From Caecitellus pseudoparvulus (lineage: Eukaryota; Bigyra: Bicosoecida), in NCBI GenBank assembly GCA_965644315.1, contig CBFFRQ010000214.1, positions 1-64,000 of the forward strand: a stretch of DNA of 64,000 nt, written 5' to 3'. Position 1 is the first letter of the stretch, and every line of letters begins with the position of its first letter. Of the stretch, positions 27,501 to 39,500 are shown in pieces. The notes beneath the pieces are model-generated. The model searched no databases and was not told the origin of the DNA. It saw only the letters and a program-made list of their open reading frames with translations. The translations under genes were made by a program, and so were the position numbers.

Positions 27501-30500
27501 CCGTCGCCCTGGTCAGTGCCGCCCACAGTCATGGACATGCTGCCGGCGACCCCCGATGTGGCGGCCCCCGTGGCCATGTGCAGGTACCCGGCGTCGCCCG
27601 TGAGCGCGGTGCCAGTGCTCAGCACCATGGCGCCGCTGTCGCCCGATGTCGACCCGCCCGACGCCAGTGTCACGGCCCCGCTGCTGCCCGACTGTGTCGT
27701 GCCAGTGCTCAGCACCATGGCGCCGCTGTCGCCCGATGTCGACCCGCCCGACGCCAGTGTCACGGCCCCGCTGCTGCCCGACTGTGTCGTGCCAGTGCTC
27801 AGCACCAGCGACCCCGACACACCCGTGCCCACAGCGTTGGCACTGCGCACCACCACTGCACCAGTGCTGGACACCGCACCACTCCCGCTCACCACACTCA
27901 CCACACCGCCCACACTGCCACCAGCAGTGCTGGCGCCAGCTGACACGTACAGGTGCCCGCCGTCGCCCTGGTCAGTGGCGCCCACAGTCATGGACATGCT
28001 GCCGGCGGCCCCCGATGTGGCGGCCCCCGTGGCCATGTGCAGGTACCCGGCGTCGCCCGTGAGCGCGGTGCCAGTGCTCAGCACCATGGCGCCGCTGTTG
28101 CCCGATGTCGACCCGCCCGACGCCAGTGTCACGGCCCCGCTGCTGCCCGACTGTGTCGTGCCAGTGCTCAGCACCATGGCCCCGCTGTCGCCCGTGCCCA
28201 CAGCGTTGGCACTGCGCACCACCACTGCACCAGTGCTGGACACCGCACCACTCCCGCTCACCACACTCACCACACCCCCCACACTGCCACCAGCAGTGCT
28301 GGCGCCAGCTGACACGTACAGGTGCCCGCCGTCGCCCTGGTCAGTGCCGCCCACAGTCATGGACATGCTGCCGGCGACCCCCGATGTGGCGGCCCCCGTG
28401 GCCATGTGCAGGTACCCGGCGTCGCCCGTGAGCGCGGTGCCAGTGCTCAGCACCATGGCGCCGCTGTCGCCCGATGTCGACCCGCCCGACGCCAGTGTGA
28501 CGGCCCCGCTGCTGCCCGACTGTGTCGTGCCAGTGCTCAGCACCATGGCGCCGCTGTCGCCCGATGTCGACCCGCCCGACGCCAGTGTCACGGCCCCGCT
28601 GCTGCCCGACTGTGTCGTGCCAGTGCTCAGCACCAGCGACCCCGACACACCCGTGCCCACAGCGTTGGCACTGCGCACCACCACTGCACCAGTGCTGGAC
28701 ACCGCACCACTCCCGCTCACCACACTCACCACACCGCCCACACTGCCACCAGCAGTGCTGGCGCCAGCTGACACGTACACGTGCCCGCCGTCGCCCTGGT
28801 CAGTGGCGCCCACAGTCATGGACATGCTGCCGGCGGCCCCCGATGTGGCGGCCCCCGTGGCCATGTGCAGGTACCCGGCGTCGCCCGTGAGCGCGGTGCC
28901 AGTGCTCAGCACCATGGCGCCGCTGTCGCCCGATGTCGATGTTCCGGACTTAATATTTACAGATCCGGTGTATGAAGATGATACTGCGTCCCCCGTCCCT
29001 ATTTCAACAGACCCAGAGTCACCAGATTGAGTCTTTCCGGAAGCAAGTGTGACGGCCCCGCTGCTGCCCGACTGTGTCGTGCCAGTGCTCAGCACCAGCG
29101 ACCCCGACACACCCGTGCCCACAGCGTTGGCACTGCGCACCACCACTGCACCAGTGCTGGACACCGCACCACTCCCGCTCACCACACTCACCACACCACC
29201 CACACTGCCACCAGCAGTGCTGGCGCCAGCTGACACGTACAGGTGCCCGCCGTCGCCCTGGTCAGTGGCGCCCACAGTCATGGACATGCTGCCGGCGACC
29301 CCCGATGTGGCGGCCCCCGTGGCCATGTGCAGGTACCCGGCGTCGCCCGTGAGCGCGGTGCCAGTGCTCAGCACCATGGCGCCGCTGTCGCCCGATGTCG
29401 ACCCGCCCGACGCCAGTGTCACGGCCCCGCTGCTGCCCGACTGTGTCGTGCCAGTGCTCAGCACCAGCGACCCCGACACACCCGTGCCCACAGCGTTGGC
29501 ACTGCGCACCACCACTGCACCTGTGCTGGACACCGCACCACTCCCGCTCACCACACTCACCACACCGCCCACACTGCCACCAGCAGTGCTGGCGCCAGCT
29601 GACACGTACAGGTGCCCGCCGTCGCCCTGGTCAGTGCCGCCCACAGTCATGGACATGCTGCCGGCGACCCCCGATGTGGCGGCCCCCGTGGCCATGTGCA
29701 GGTACCCGGCGTCGCCCGTGAGCGCGGTGCCAGTGCTCAGCACCATGGCGCCGCTGTCGCCCGATGTCGACCCGCCCGACGCCAGTGTCACGGCCCCGCT
29801 GCTGCCCGACTGTGTCGTGCCAGTGCTCAGCACCATGGCGCCACTGTCGCCCGATGTCGACCCGCCCGACGCCAGTGTCACGGCCCCGCTGCTGCCCGAC
29901 TGTGTCGTGCCAGTGCTCAGCACCAGCGACCCCGACACGCCCGTGCCCACAGCGTTGGCACTGCGCACCACCACTGCACCAGTGCTGGACACCGCACCAC
30001 TCCCGCTCACCACACTCACCACACCGCCCACACTGCCACCAGCAGTGCTGGCGCCAGCTGACACGTACAGGTGCCCGCCGTCGCCCTGGTCAGTGCCGCC
30101 CACAGTCATGGACATGCTGCCGGCGGCCCCCGATGTGGCGGCCCCCGTGGCCATGTGCAGGTACCCGGCGTCGCCCGTGAGCGCGGTGCCAGTGCTCAGC
30201 ACCATGGCGCCGCTGTCGCCCGATGTCGACCCGCCCGACGCCAGTGTCACGGCCCCGCTGCTGCCCGACTGTGTCGTGCCAGTGCTCAGCACCATGGCGC
30301 CGCTGTCGCCCGATGTCGACCCGCCCGACGCCAGTGTCACGGCCCCGCTGCTGCCCGACTGTGTCGTGCCAGTGCTCAGCACCAGCGACCCCGACACACC
30401 CGTGCCCACAGCGTTGGCACTGCGCACCACCACTGCACCAGTGCTGGACACCGCACCACTCCCGCTCACCACACTCACCACACCGCCCACACTGCCACCA

Positions 30501-33500
30501 GCAGTGCTGGCGCCAGCTGACACGTACAGGTGCCCGCCGTCGCCCTGGTCAGTGCCGCCCACAGTCATGGACATGCTGCCGGCGACCCCCGATGTGGCGG
30601 CCCCCGTGGCCATGTGCAGGTACCCGGCGTCGCCCGTGAGCGCGGTGCCAGTGCTCAGCACCATGGCGCCGCTGTCGCCCGATGTCGACCCGCCCGACGC
30701 CAGTGTGACGGCCCCGCTGCTGCCCGACTGTGTCGTGCCAGTGCTCAGCACCATGGCGCCGCTGTCGCCCGATGTCGACCCGCCCGACGCCAGTGTCACG
30801 GCCCCGCTGCTGCCCGACTGTGTCGTGCCAGTGCTCAGCACCAGCGACCCCGACACACCCGTGCCCACAGCGTTGGCACTGCGCACCACCACTGCACCAG
30901 TGCTGGACACCGCACCACTCCCGCTCACCACACTCACCACACCGCCCACACTGCCACCAGCAGTGCTGGCGCCAGCTGACACGTACACGTGCCCGCCGTC
31001 GCCCTGGTCAGTGGCGCCCACAGTCATGGACATGCTGCCGGCGGCCCCCGATGTGGCGGCCCCCGTGGCCATGTGCAGGTACCCGGCGTCGCCCGTGAGC
31101 GCGGTGCCAGTGCTCAGCACCATGGCGCCGCTGTCGCCCGATGTCGACCCGCCCGACGCCAGTGTCACGGCCCCGCTGCTGCCCGACTGTGTCGTGCCAG
31201 TGCTCAGCACCATGGCGCCGCTGTCGCCCGATGTCGACCCGCCCGACGCCAGTGTGACAGCCCCGCTGCTGCCCGACTGTGTCGTGCCAGTGCTCAGCAC
31301 CAGCGACCCCGACACGCCCGTGCCCACAGCGTTGGCACTGCGCACCACCACTGCACCAGTGCTGGACACCGCACCACTCCCGCTCACCACACTCACCACA
31401 CCGCCCACACTGCCACCAGCAGTGCTGGCGCCAGCTGACACGTACAGGTGCCCGCCGTCGCCCTGGTCAGTGCCGCCCACAGTCATGGACATGCTGCCGG
31501 CGACCCCCGATGTGGCGGCCCCCGTGGCCATGTGCAGGTACCCGGCGTCGCCCGTGAGCGCGGTGCCAGTGCTCAGCACCATGGCGCCGCTGTCGCCCGA
31601 TGTCGACCCGCCCGACGCCAGTGTCACGGCCCCGCTGCTGCCCGACTGTGTCGTGCCAGTGCTCAGCACCATGGCGCCACTGTCGCCCGATGTCGACCCG
31701 CCCGACGCCAGTGTCACGGCCCCGCTGCTGCCCGACTGTGTCGTGCCAGTGCTCAGCACCAGCGACCCCGACACACCCGTGCCCACAGCGTTGGCACTGC
31801 GCACCACCACTGCACCAGTGCTGGACACCGCACCACTCCCGCTCACCACACTCACCACACCGCCCACACTGCCACCAGCAGTGCTGGCGCCAGCTGACAC
31901 GTACAGGTGCCCGCCGTCGCCCTGGTCAGTGCCGCCCACAGTCATGGACATGCTGCCGGCGGCCCCCGATGTGGCGGCCCCCGTGGCCATGTGCAGGTAC
32001 CCGGCGTCGCCCGTGAGCGCGGTGCCAGTGCTCAGCACCATGGCGCCGCTGTCGCCCGATGTCGACCCGCCCGACGCCAGTGTCACGGCCCCGCTGCTGC
32101 CCGACTGTGTCGTGCCAGTGCTCAGCACCATGGCGCCGCTGTCGCCCGATGTCGACCCGCCCGACGCCAGTGTCACGGCCCCGCTGCTGCCCGACTGTGT
32201 CGTGCCAGTGCTCAGCACCAGCGACCCCGACACACCTGTGCCCACAGCGTTGGCACTGCGCACCACCACTGCACCAGTGCTGGACACCGCACCACTCCCG
32301 CTCACCACACTCACCACACCGCCCACACTGCCACCAGCAGTGCTGGCGCCAGCTGACACGTACAGGTGCCCGCCGTCGCCCTGGTCAGTGCCGCCCACAG
32401 TCATGGACATGCTGCCGGCGGCCCCCGATGTGGCGGCCCCCGTGGCCATGTGCAGGTACCCGGCGTCGCCCGTGAGCGCGGTGCCAGTGCTCAGCACCAT
32501 GGCGCCGCTGTCGCCCGATGTCGACCCGCCCGACGCCAGTGTCACGGCCCCGCTGCTGCCCGACTGTGTCGTGCCAGTGCTCAGCACCATGGCGCCACTG
32601 TCGCCCGATGTCGACCCGCCCGACGCCAGTGTCACGGCCCCGCTGCTGCCCGACTGTGTCGTGCCAGTGCTCAGCACCAGCGACCCCGACACGCCCGTGC
32701 CCACAGCGTTGGCACTGCGCACCACCACTGCACCAGTGCTGGACACCGCACCACTCCCGCTCACCACACTCACCACACCGCCCACACTGCCACCAGCAGT
32801 GCTGGCGCCAGCTGACACGTACACGTGCCCGCCGTCGCCCTGGTCAGTGCCGCCCACAGTCATGGACATGCTGCCGGCGACCCCCGATGTGGCGGCCCCC
32901 GTGGCCATGTGCAGGTACCCGGCGTCGCCCGTGAGCGCGGTGCCAGTGCTCAGCACCATGGCGCCGCTGTCGCCCGATGTCGACCCGCCCGACGCCAGTG
33001 TCACGGCCCCGCTGCTGCCCGACTGTGTCGTGCCAGTGCTCAGCACCATGGCGCCGCTGTCGCCCGATGTCGACCCGCCCGACGCCAGTGTCACGGCCCC
33101 GCTGCTGCCCGACTGTGTCGTGCCAGTGCTCAGCACCAGCGACCCCGACACACCCGTGCCCACAGCGTTGGCACTGCGCACCACCACTGCACCAGTGCTG
33201 GACACCGCACCACTCCCGCTCACCACACTCACCACACCGCCCACACTGCCACCAGCAGTGCTGGCGCCAGCTGACACGTACACGTGCCCGCCGTCGCCCT
33301 GGTCAGTGCCGCCCACAGTCATGGACATGCTGCCGGCGACCCCCGATGTGGCGGCCCCCGTGGCCATGTGCAGGTACCCGGCGTCGCCCGTGAGCGCGGT
33401 GCCAGTGCTCAGCACCATGGCGCCGCTGTTGCCCGATGTCGACCCGCCCGACGCCAGTGTCACGGCCCCGCTGCTGCCCGACTGTGTCGTGCCAGTGCTC

Positions 33501-36500
33501 AGCACCATGGCGCCGCTGTCGCCCGATGTCGACCCGCCCGACGCCAGTGTCACGGCCCCGCTGCTGCCCGACTGTGTCGTGCCAGTGCTCAGCACCAGCG
33601 ACCCCGACACACCCGTGCCCACAGCGTTGGCACTGCGCACCACCACTGCACCTGTGCTGGACACCGCACCACTCCCGCTCACCACACTCACCACACCGCC
33701 CACACTGCCACCAGCAGTGCTGGCGCCAGCTGACACGTACAGGTGCCCGCCGTCGCCCTGGTCAGTGCCGCCCACAGTCATGGACATGCTGCCGGCGGCC
33801 CCCGATGTGGCGGCCCCCGTGGCCATGTGCAGGTACCCGGCGTCGCCCGTGAGCGCGGTGCCAGTGCTCAGCACCATGGCGCCGCTGTCGCCCGATGTCG
33901 ACCCGCCCGACGCCAGTGTGACGGCCCCGCTGCTGCCCGACTGTGTCGTGCCAGTGCTCAGCACCATGGCGCCGCTGTCGCCCGATGTCGACCCGCCCGA
34001 CGCCAGTGTCACGGCCCCGCTGCTGCCCGACTGTGTCGTGCCAGTGCTCAGCACCAGCGACCCCGACACACCCGTGCCCACAGCGTTGGCACTGCGCACC
34101 ACTACTTCGCCACTTGATCCGACAGTACCTGCCCCACTCGCCATGTATAAATTTCCTCCCTGGTGCTCTTCATCTGTTGTTGTTCCTGCTTGAATGTTTA
34201 CGTTTCCTCCATTTCCGGTGTTGGTGTCTCCTGCTCTGACTGTGACGGTTCCGGAAGTGTGTTTTGAGTCACCAGTTGCAAGAACAATATGCCCGGAAGC
34301 TCCGCGATCAGTTGTTCCTGTGATAAGAGATAGCTCGCCACTGTTGCCCGCAGTTCCACTCGGTGCTGTTTGAAGAGTTACTTCACCACTGTCACCACTT
34401 TCGCTTGCACCAGAAGAAATCTTCAGGTCTCCTCCGTCGCCATGGTAAGCACTGCCTGCCTTTACCTCAATAAGGCCACCGTCGCCGGTTCCCTGGTTGC
34501 TTCCGGCATGAACATTGAGCGCTCCAGCGCCGCTTCCAGATGTTCCATCTCCTCCAAGAAGCTGAACTTCTCCGCCAGTCCCTTGCAATGATTCGCCAGC
34601 TTGTAAAAGGACTGATCCACCAGTTCCTCTGTCAGCATGCCCACCAGATACACTGATGCCTCCGGCCTTGGCAGAGCTTGCATGTGCGTCTCCGGACCGC
34701 AACAGTATCGCTCCTCCGGTCCCTTCGGTACCATTTGCGAAGCCTGCGGCAAGAGAGATGTTTCCCGAAGCAGATCGAATTCCTGTTGAGTCGCCAGTTT
34801 TCACACTAACGCTTCCAGATAGAGCTGTTGAGTGGCCACTCAACAGGGCTAGGTTGCCACTTTGAGCTCCCACCGCTGTTCCGGTCGACAACAGCACAAA
34901 GCCAGATGAAAATAAGCTTGAGTTTCCTGAGACAAAGGAAACATTACCCGCAGGCCCATAGAGGCTACTTCCCGCTGAAATGTTCACGTTGCCGCCACGT
35001 CCAGATGCTGAGTTGCCTGCGTCTATCTGTACGTGGCCACCCACTCCGTGGCCTACTTGGGTTGATCCGGCTTGGAGATACACACCTCCACCGCCCAGTC
35101 CAGCGTGCACAGAAACATCGCCTGATGCACTTTCAGCATTTCCTGTGGCAATTCGAAGCTCCCCACTTTGCTCTTGACTTGTCCCAGTCCGAAGGTCGAT
35201 GCTTCCAGAGCTCATCCCGGCGCCAGTGCTAAGGAGAACAGCACCAGATTTGCTGAAAGTGCTGTTTCCTGTCCCCACAAGCACCCTACCACTCAAGTGA
35301 TCAGATGAAGCTGATTGAACGAGAATTTCTCCTCCTTGAGCTGAGCCAACGTGGATGTCCCCTCCTGACCTTGTCGCTTCCCCGGATAGAATCTCAACCG
35401 CTCCAGCCACCTCATCAGCTGCTCCAGTTCCAACGCTGATGCTTCCAGAGTGCACGGAAGCAACCCCACTCTGAAGCTCCACACTTCCAGTTGTGGTTCC
35501 ATGACCTGATGTAAGAGAAACGCTGCCAGACTGCAAGTCAGCTGCACCTGTGCCAATCGTCACGCGCCCGTGGACTGACGAAGCCCCCGCCGCGATCAAC
35601 ACTTCGCCTGACCCAAACACCCCATCACCAGACTCAATTGCCACTGATCCAGATTGCATGGATTCTCTTGTTTGAATGAGGATTTCAGGTGTTGAGAGCT
35701 TGCCTCCTTGAACTGAAATCGACACATCTCCGCCTTGAGCTTGGGAGTCCCCACCTCGGATGCTCAAGCTTCCTCCAGTGGATGCACCACTTCCGGAATG
35801 CATGGTGATATTGCCTCCGAGTTCCGCTCCATCACCTGCGTGAATATCAACGCTTCCACCCCTGGGTCCTGAGTCAGTAGACCCGGCATGGAGCCTGAGG
35901 CTTCCTGGCTTCTCCGATGCTGCACCAGCGCCAAAATGCAATCCTCCGCCCCCAATGCCCGTTGCAATTGCCGAAAACCTTCCCGACCCATCTGAAGAAT
36001 CACCAGATGAAATTGAAATCTGTCCTGAGGATGATGCTTGACCAGAGGACAGTGACACTTTGGCATCCTGCCCAGGAATGGTCCCAGTCGCAGCAGCCAG
36101 TAGTTGACCACCCGCCCGCGCACTACCTGCCGCAAGAGAGATGGATCCTCCAACTTCTTGAGATTCTTTGGCCGACAGTAAAATAGAGCCGCTAGAACTT
36201 TCACTTCCAGCGAGGAGCGCAATATCACCACCTGGAGCATCAACAGACGAGCCAGTTGTTACCCGCACCCCGCCGTTCACCTTGCCAGTCGCAGCACTGC
36301 TCACTAGCACATCACCAGACGAAATCCCTGGACCAGTGTTCATGTAAATCCCCCCCGAACCTTTTGAAAGGCCTGAGATGCTCGTTTGAAGCTTGATCGA
36401 GGCACTTGAATCTTGGCTATTTGCTGCCAGTCGGATGTCACCATCAAGAGAGTGGAGGCTCACGTCGCTCTCCCCCCTGGATGAGGTACTCGCTTGAAGT

Positions 36501-39500
36501 CTGATTGAGCCTCCGAGTTCTGATCCGAGCCCGGACTTGACCAAAATACTCCCCCCTTCTCCGGACTCAGAGTGTCCGCCACCCAGGTGAACACTGCCAC
36601 TATTGGTCACGCCCTTTGATGCTGAGAGGTTGACATGTCCACCTTGCTCATCCGCAGACCCTGCATGGAGAGTTACATTCCCACCGAGTTGCTGCGAAGA
36701 GCCAGCCTGGATCCCAACGATCCCGCCAGACTTCTTGCCTGATCCCGCGAAAAAGGAAATGCTCCCTCCATTTTCTTCTGCAGCACCTGCACGGATGCGC
36801 ACATCTCCTGCAGATTGGGTGCCTGCACCAGTCCAAACGTCAATTTGCCCAGAAGCGGTTGAGGACGATGTCTCAACCATCACCTGCCCGCTCGAACCAC
36901 TCTCGTCGGAGGCAGTCGCCAACTTGACGAATGATTGCCGCTGAGAGCTCCCAACAGCACTGATTCTAACCGAGCTAGACCCACCAGGCCTTAATTGCCT
37001 CGCAGATAAATCAAGCAAAGCACTGCCGCCATCCCCAAGCGCTTGGGCAATCACGGTGGCATTTGCCGAACTTAATCCTTGGGCAGAAATGGACACCGTT
37101 CCATTGCTATCCTGGCCACCACCAAGCAAAGACAATGTACTGGTGCCAGCAGGCCCACCAGATGAGGAGAGCAAAGTTTCACTGTTGCCTCCAACACCAA
37201 CTTCAGCTGCAAGGAGCGTTGATGCACGTCCTCCAGCTCCAGAAGTGGCACTAAGATGAAGATCACTGCTGAGAGCCTGAGCTTGTCCAGATTCGATACG
37301 AATGGAACCGGGGCGTTGAGCTCCTGGTGCAGAGATGACAATGTTTCCACTTCCTGACGGTGATCCGGAAAGTATTTCAACTCCGCCATGGGACAACAAT
37401 GACAAATTCCCACTCTTCGAGCTTGCCTGTCCAGTCACGAAGGAAATCCCCCCGGAGGTTTCCTTGCCTTCTCCGGAGGCAAGCGTAATGTTCCCCGTGT
37501 TTAATGCAGACCCAGTCGTGATTCGCACGGGCCCGCTTTGCGAAGCATGGCTCTGTGTCGAGATGCTCACCGTCCCAGATCGAACATCCCCTGAGCCGCT
37601 TTCAATCATGACGTCCCCACTACTTGACTTGGGGTCATTTGTCGATCCAGATGCAACCACCACACTCCCTGACTCACCTTCTCCCGCGCTGCCTGTAGCT
37701 AGGACAACATCACCTGAGGAGCGCGTCGACTCACCAGTCCGAACCAAAATCGAACCACTCCCTTCAGCAGCGAGGCCGGACTGCAGACGAACACCTCCAG
37801 AAGCCCCCGTTTCCGATGTGCCAGACTGCAAAATCATATCTCCGGAAACCACTTGTGAGTTTCCACTTGACACGAAGACAGAGCCACTTGAGTTTGATGC
37901 ACTGCCAGTCGACAGGCGTACATCACCACTTGACCCCATCGCATTGCCAGACTCAAATGCCAAGTGGCCAGATACCGAAGTTGAGTCCCCGGAAAGTATT
38001 TCTGCTGCACCTGAGTTCTCTGCACCGCTGCCAGAGTGAATCGACACGCTGCCGCTGGCATCATGCGAGCTATTTCCTGACTGAGCAAGAAGTGATCCAG
38101 ATGCAATGGTTGCGTCACCAGTCTCCAGGGTCAAGGAGCTGTCCCTGTCCACAGAAGTTTTTGCCGTGATCATTATGTCACCACCTCGGTTTCCCTGCCC
38201 GCTGGCCAGCACCAGACCACCGCCTGCTCCAGATGTCGAGTGTGCGTCTCCTGCTGCGATGCCAAGCCTCGCCCCGGAACCAACAGCAGCAATCTGCACT
38301 GTTCCAGGAGCAGAGGAAGACCCAACGCCCGTGATTCTCAAATGTGCTTTGCCTTTCTCAGACTGAGACTTAATTTGTAGGCTACTTGAACCATGTGAGC
38401 TTGTTGATGACAAGAGCGTGCTTGCTTCTCTATGTTGAGATTGTGAAGTGACAGCGATTGTCGCTGCTGAAGTCTCTGAAGCAGACCGTAGTTCGGTTGA
38501 AGCATTGGAAGCCCCAAATCCATGGGACAAGACCTGGATGATCGCTGGGTTTGACGAGCTGTCTCCCGCTGTGAGGCTGAGATTGCCTTGCGGCACAGCG
38601 ATGCGCACACTTCCTTGAGCCCCATCAGCCGCAAGCAGGCTGGTCGCAGGTGAAACAGCTTGTTCTCCGGACACCAACTTGACGCCAGCGTTCAATGCTG
38701 ATGATGATTCAATCAGAATGCTGCTGCTCGCATGCTGCGAAGCGTGTGCACTGATACTTACGACTGCCTCTTCAGACTCACTTGCCTGGGCATACACTTC
38801 TATTTTGCCGCCCCCACTCTCAGTAGACCCGGCCGAGATTGTCACGTTCCCACTTCTTCCCTGTGCTTGTCCACTCTGAATGAGAACTTGGCCAGAAGTA
38901 GATGTGCCGGTACCGCTCCTAACTGAAATCGACCCTGAGCGCTGCGCTGGGCCAGTTTGAATGCGAATATCTCCGCTTGAAACTTCGGAGGACGAGCTAG
39001 ATATGGTGAGGTTTCCACTTCGTTTTCCGCCTCCAGATACCAACTCCAGGGAACCTCCGTGAGCATCGCCGGCTTCAGCAGCGATTCGCACATGCCCCCC
39101 CTCCTCCAAACCTGCGCCGCTCATAATGTGCACACTTCCGCCTCGCCCAGTTGATTGGCCTGTCTTCAGAAGTATGTTTCCAGAGTGTAGTGAAGCGTTC
39201 CCAGTCTGAACAGCAATGCTGCCACTTGTTCCCATGCTGGAATCTCCAGACCCAAGCTCAACACTCCCGGATTCCTCCAGCGCTTGGCCAGATGAAAGGG
39301 AAAAATTTCCACCACGATGCCCTTGGCCAGCTCGCAGCTGCAAGCTCCCAGGCGACTGATTTGAGCCGCTTGCAACCACAACAAGGCGGCCTCCTGTGCT
39401 TGCACCTCCGCCAGAGCTCAGCTCAAGACTGCCACCAGCATCACCTCCATTTCCTGCCAAAGCAGACAAGTGGGCAAGCTCTCCTGCAGCAGAAAGAGAT

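Larger units (their letters stand above)
1..34117 (-). repeat. Coding macrosatellite: about 76 units of 459 or 369 bp
   Basis: Tandem array encoding near-identical units. The long unit is 153 residues: eight 15-residue rungs, one of 19 and one of 14, beginning VGTGVSGSLVLSTGT and ending VVVRSANA. The short unit (123 residues) lacks one pair of 15-residue rungs (TQSGSSGAVTLASGG plus STSGDSGAMVLSTGT). About 17 units are short, nearly all between 6722 and 29611; the ten N-most units (29612-34117) are all long. Units differ at a few two-state sites: A/V and G/A in rung seven, L/V in rung eight, and a synonymous GTC/GTG Val. Two units hold divergent in-register rungs. Unit length is divisible by three except where single-base indels occur (units at 387 and 3511). 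The consensus has no Cys, Lys or N-glycosylation sequon. The array continues past base 1. Confidence 0.95.

Noticed and set aside
1-34117. CRISPR array
   Set aside because: Units of 369-459 bp are almost identical throughout with no unique spacers, are in frame, and no cas-like gene is present.
3663-34193. Very long plus-strand open frames (e.g. 3663-21860, 21942-29030, 29049-34193) encoding Pro/Thr/Asp-rich repeats
   Set aside because: They are antisense shadows of the macrosatellite: one open 459-bp unit repeats open. They end where relic rungs or divergent sequence occur and do not continue as long frames from 34 to 64 kb, unlike the minus frame.
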